Positions 62,535 to 64,000 of a stretch of 64,000 nucleotides of DNA are shown here, piece after piece. The stretch covers positions 24,108-88,107 of the forward strand of contig JAHBVK010000024.1 in the NCBI GenBank assembly GCA_019637555.1, given 5' to 3'. Below the pieces are notes generated by a model. It did not search any database. It was not told where the DNA came from and saw nothing but the letters and a program-made list of their open reading frames with translations. Source of the stretch: Anaerolineae bacterium (lineage in GTDB: Bacteria; Chloroflexota; Anaerolineae; Aggregatilineales; UBA2796). The position numbers and the translations under genes were made by a program. The stretch's first letter is position 1. Each line of letters starts with the position of its first letter.

Positions 62535-63958
62535 GCGCTGCAACAGCCCTAGTTTCCGAACTATCGAAGGTGGTCACGTCCGAGCGCGTGATCACCAGCC
62601 CCGAAGGCTTGAAACCGTGGCAAAACGATCAGTGGTGGTACGCCATCGCTGCCGCCGCTGCCGGACGCCCGATCAGCAAGCCGGATGTGGTGGTACGCCC
62701 GACCACGCCAGAAGAAGTCGCGGAGATCGTCAAGATCGCCAACAAAGCGGGTGTGCCGATCACGCCGTGGGGTGGGGGCAGCGGTGTGCAAGGCGCTGCC
62801 AACGCGGATCGCGGCGGGATCGTGATCGATCTGAAGCTGCTCAACCGCGTCCGGCACATCGATCAGAAGTCGCTGACCTGTACCGTCGAAGCGGGCAAAG
62901 TGTGCAAAGAGTTCGAGGCGGAACTGAATGCACAAGACCTCAGCTTCACGCATTATCCCGCCTCAACGGAATGGGCGACCATCGGCGGCAGCATCGGCGC
63001 ACGCGGATCGGGCGTGCTGTCCTCCAAGTACGGCAAGATCGAGGATCACATTCTGAGCCTTGAGTTTGTCACGCCGACGGGCGATCTGGTGCATACGCCA
63101 GCCGTGCCGCGTCATGCCGCTGGTCCTGAACTGACGCAGTTGCTGGTCGGTGCTGAAGGCGTATTCGGCATCGTAACGGCGGCAATCGTCAAACTGCGAC
63201 GCCTGCCCAAGCATCGGGCGTTCGGTGTCTACAGCTTCAAGACGCTCGGTGAAGGACTTGAGGCGGGGCGCGAGATCATGACCAGCGGTTTGCGTCCGGC
63301 GGTGCTGCGCTACTACGACGCAGAAGCCGCCTCGCACAGCCTCGCCCGCGCTGTCGATTACAAGCTGCCCGATGCCACGATGGTGCTGATGTTCGACGGC
63401 GAGTATCCCGATCTGGTGGATATGGAGGCGCAAACGACCTTCGCCGTGTGCCACAAGTACGGCGGTCAGGTGCTGCCCGCGCGACTGGCGAAAACGTGGT
63501 GGGATAACCGCTACGTGTTCTACTATCCGCCTTATGCGCCGGAACTGCCGAGCATCTGGGGTACGGTGGATGTGGTAGCGGACTTCGAGCATATCGAGGC
63601 GGTCTACTACGAGACGACCAAGGCGATCCGTGCCGTCGTGCCAGCGCGATTCGAGCTATCGCTGAACACGCACTTCTCGCACTGGTACGAGTGGGGATCG
63701 ATGATCTACTCGCGCATGAAAATCCCCGTCGGACCGGAAGATTTGGATGAGGCGAAGGAATTGCACGATGTGATCTTCCGCGCGGGCGTGGAAGCCGCGA
63801 TGAAGGCGGGCGCGGTGCTGAACGATCATCACGGTGTGGGCATCCGGTTAGCGCCCTACATGCAGGCGCAGTACGGCACGGGGATGGAAGCGCTAAGGAG
63901 CATCAAGCGGGCGCTCGATCCGAACAACGTGCTGTGTCCGGGTAAGTTAGGGATGTGA
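62531..63958 (+). CDS. FAD-binding oxidase, VAO/GlcD type
   Basis: The protein has 475 residues; GTG at 62531 overlaps the previous stop as GTGA with GGAAAGG 10 nt before, whereas ATG at 62522 is the alternative. The VAO-type FAD domain shows PDVVVRPTTPEEVAEIVKIA, PITPWGGGSGVQGAANADRG and STEWATIGGSIGARGSGVLS. The C-terminal cap has VLNDHHGVGIRLAPYMQAQY with the HHGVG motif, closer to alkyl-DHAP synthase than to D-lactate dehydrogenase (HGIG). It oxidises an alpha-hydroxy acid or sugar acid in the usual view, or has a related function. It is the last gene of the cluster. Confidence 0.9.
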   Translation: MSAATALVSELSKVVTSERVITSPEGLKPWQNDQWWYAIAAAAAGRPISKPDVVVRPTTPEEVAEIVKIANKAGVPITPWGGGSGVQGAANADRGGIVIDLKLLNRVRHIDQKSLTCTVEAGKVCKEFEAELNAQDLSFTHYPASTEWATIGGSIGARGSGVLSSKYGKIEDHILSLEFVTPTGDLVHTPAVPRHAAGPELTQLLVGAEGVFGIVTAAIVKLRRLPKHRAFGVYSFKTLGEGLEAGREIMTSGLRPAVLRYYDAEAASHSLARAVDYKLPDATMVLMFDGEYPDLVDMEAQTTFAVCHKYGGQVLPARLAKTWWDNRYVFYYPPYAPELPSIWGTVDVVADFEHIEAVYYETTKAIRAVVPARFELSLNTHFSHWYEWGSMIYSRMKIPVGPEDLDEAKELHDVIFRAGVEAAMKAGAVLNDHHGVGIRLAPYMQAQYGTGMEALRSIKRALDPNNVLCPGKLGM

Positions 63959-63975
63959 GATATTCCAATCAATTA

Positions 63976-64000
63976 ATCGAATAACGTAGGGGCGGGGCGC
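63976..64000 (+). repeat. Family B repeat, cut by the right edge
   Basis: ATCGAATAACGTAGGGGCGG then GGCGC repeats the flank and right arm of the element at 59273-59297 with two differences. The element continues beyond the window, so the catabolic cluster lies between two copies. Confidence 0.65.

Noticed and set aside
61641..63592. Two minus-strand frames of about 206-209 codons
   Set aside because: They are antisense to the creatininase and VAO oxidase genes, without recognisable motifs.
1..64000. CRISPR array, insertion sequence, prophage or integron
   Set aside because: No regularly spaced direct repeats, no DDE/Y1/serine recombinase frame and no phage structural gene was found.

Overview
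The window reads as chromosomal DNA of a free-living heterotrophic bacterium, most probably a Chloroflexota (Anaerolineae-like) member. The grounds are the type of gene content: a MalE/MalF/MalG-style sugar importer, LacI control, GH10-CBM9 and GH32 hydrolases, SH3b-glycosidase proteins without signal peptides, AfsR-like BTAD/NB-ARC regulators, many membrane glycosyltransferases, a MurG with GGTGGG in place of GGTGGH, and several families of short GC-rich palindromic intergenic repeats. This assignment is an inference; the window has no rRNA gene. The only RNA gene seen with confidence is a tRNA-Val(GAC). No transposase, integrase, CRISPR array or prophage was found.

Layout: 1-3013 holds a multi-PAS sensor (cut by the left edge, with a degenerate LOV domain) and a TPR protein behind an 18-bp perfect palindrome. 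3384-6641 is a complete sugar ABC importer lacking its ATPase, followed by an OsmC-like protein. 7354-11470 carries a MinD/ParA-like ATPase, a channel-like membrane protein overlapping a macrodomain gene, and an SH3b-glycosidase. 11591-16049 has two MacB-type ATPases around two GT-C-like membrane proteins, one frameshifted. 16093-18762 (minus) is MurG, a split-barrel flavoprotein and a quinone-reductase-like MDR. 18968-25009 is a lipid-linked sugar cassette (GtrA, GT2, GT39) followed by an OmpR/histidine kinase pair. 25085-28771 has an L7/L12-like small protein, a LacI regulator and a xylanase.

28979-44291 is mixed: an SDR, a flavin monooxygenase, an AraC regulator, a secreted hydrolase, CvpA-like protein with MurC, a large SH3b-glycosidase, TauE, PAP2 phosphatase, a phytase-like secreted protein, a polyprenyl diphosphate synthase, Dps, tRNA-Val and a glycerol-1-phosphate-dehydrogenase-like protein. 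44361-53861 has small proteins, the split AfsR-like pair, GH32, a large GT-C-like protein and a flippase-like protein.

54174-63958 is the most accessory-looking part. A sugar oxidoreductase precedes two tandem paralogues of a family I do not recognise, which are AT-richer than their surroundings. They are followed by a small protein whose stop codon sits 4 nt before a compact element that folds into a 7-bp closing stem with two internal hairpins. After it come a DTE-like epimerase, UPF0261, two tandem split-barrel proteins, a creatininase with a basic tail and a VAO-type FAD oxidase, all closely spaced and apparently one catabolic unit. The 55424-58104 block is my best candidate for an undescribed system. 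Its function cannot be read from sequence alone.
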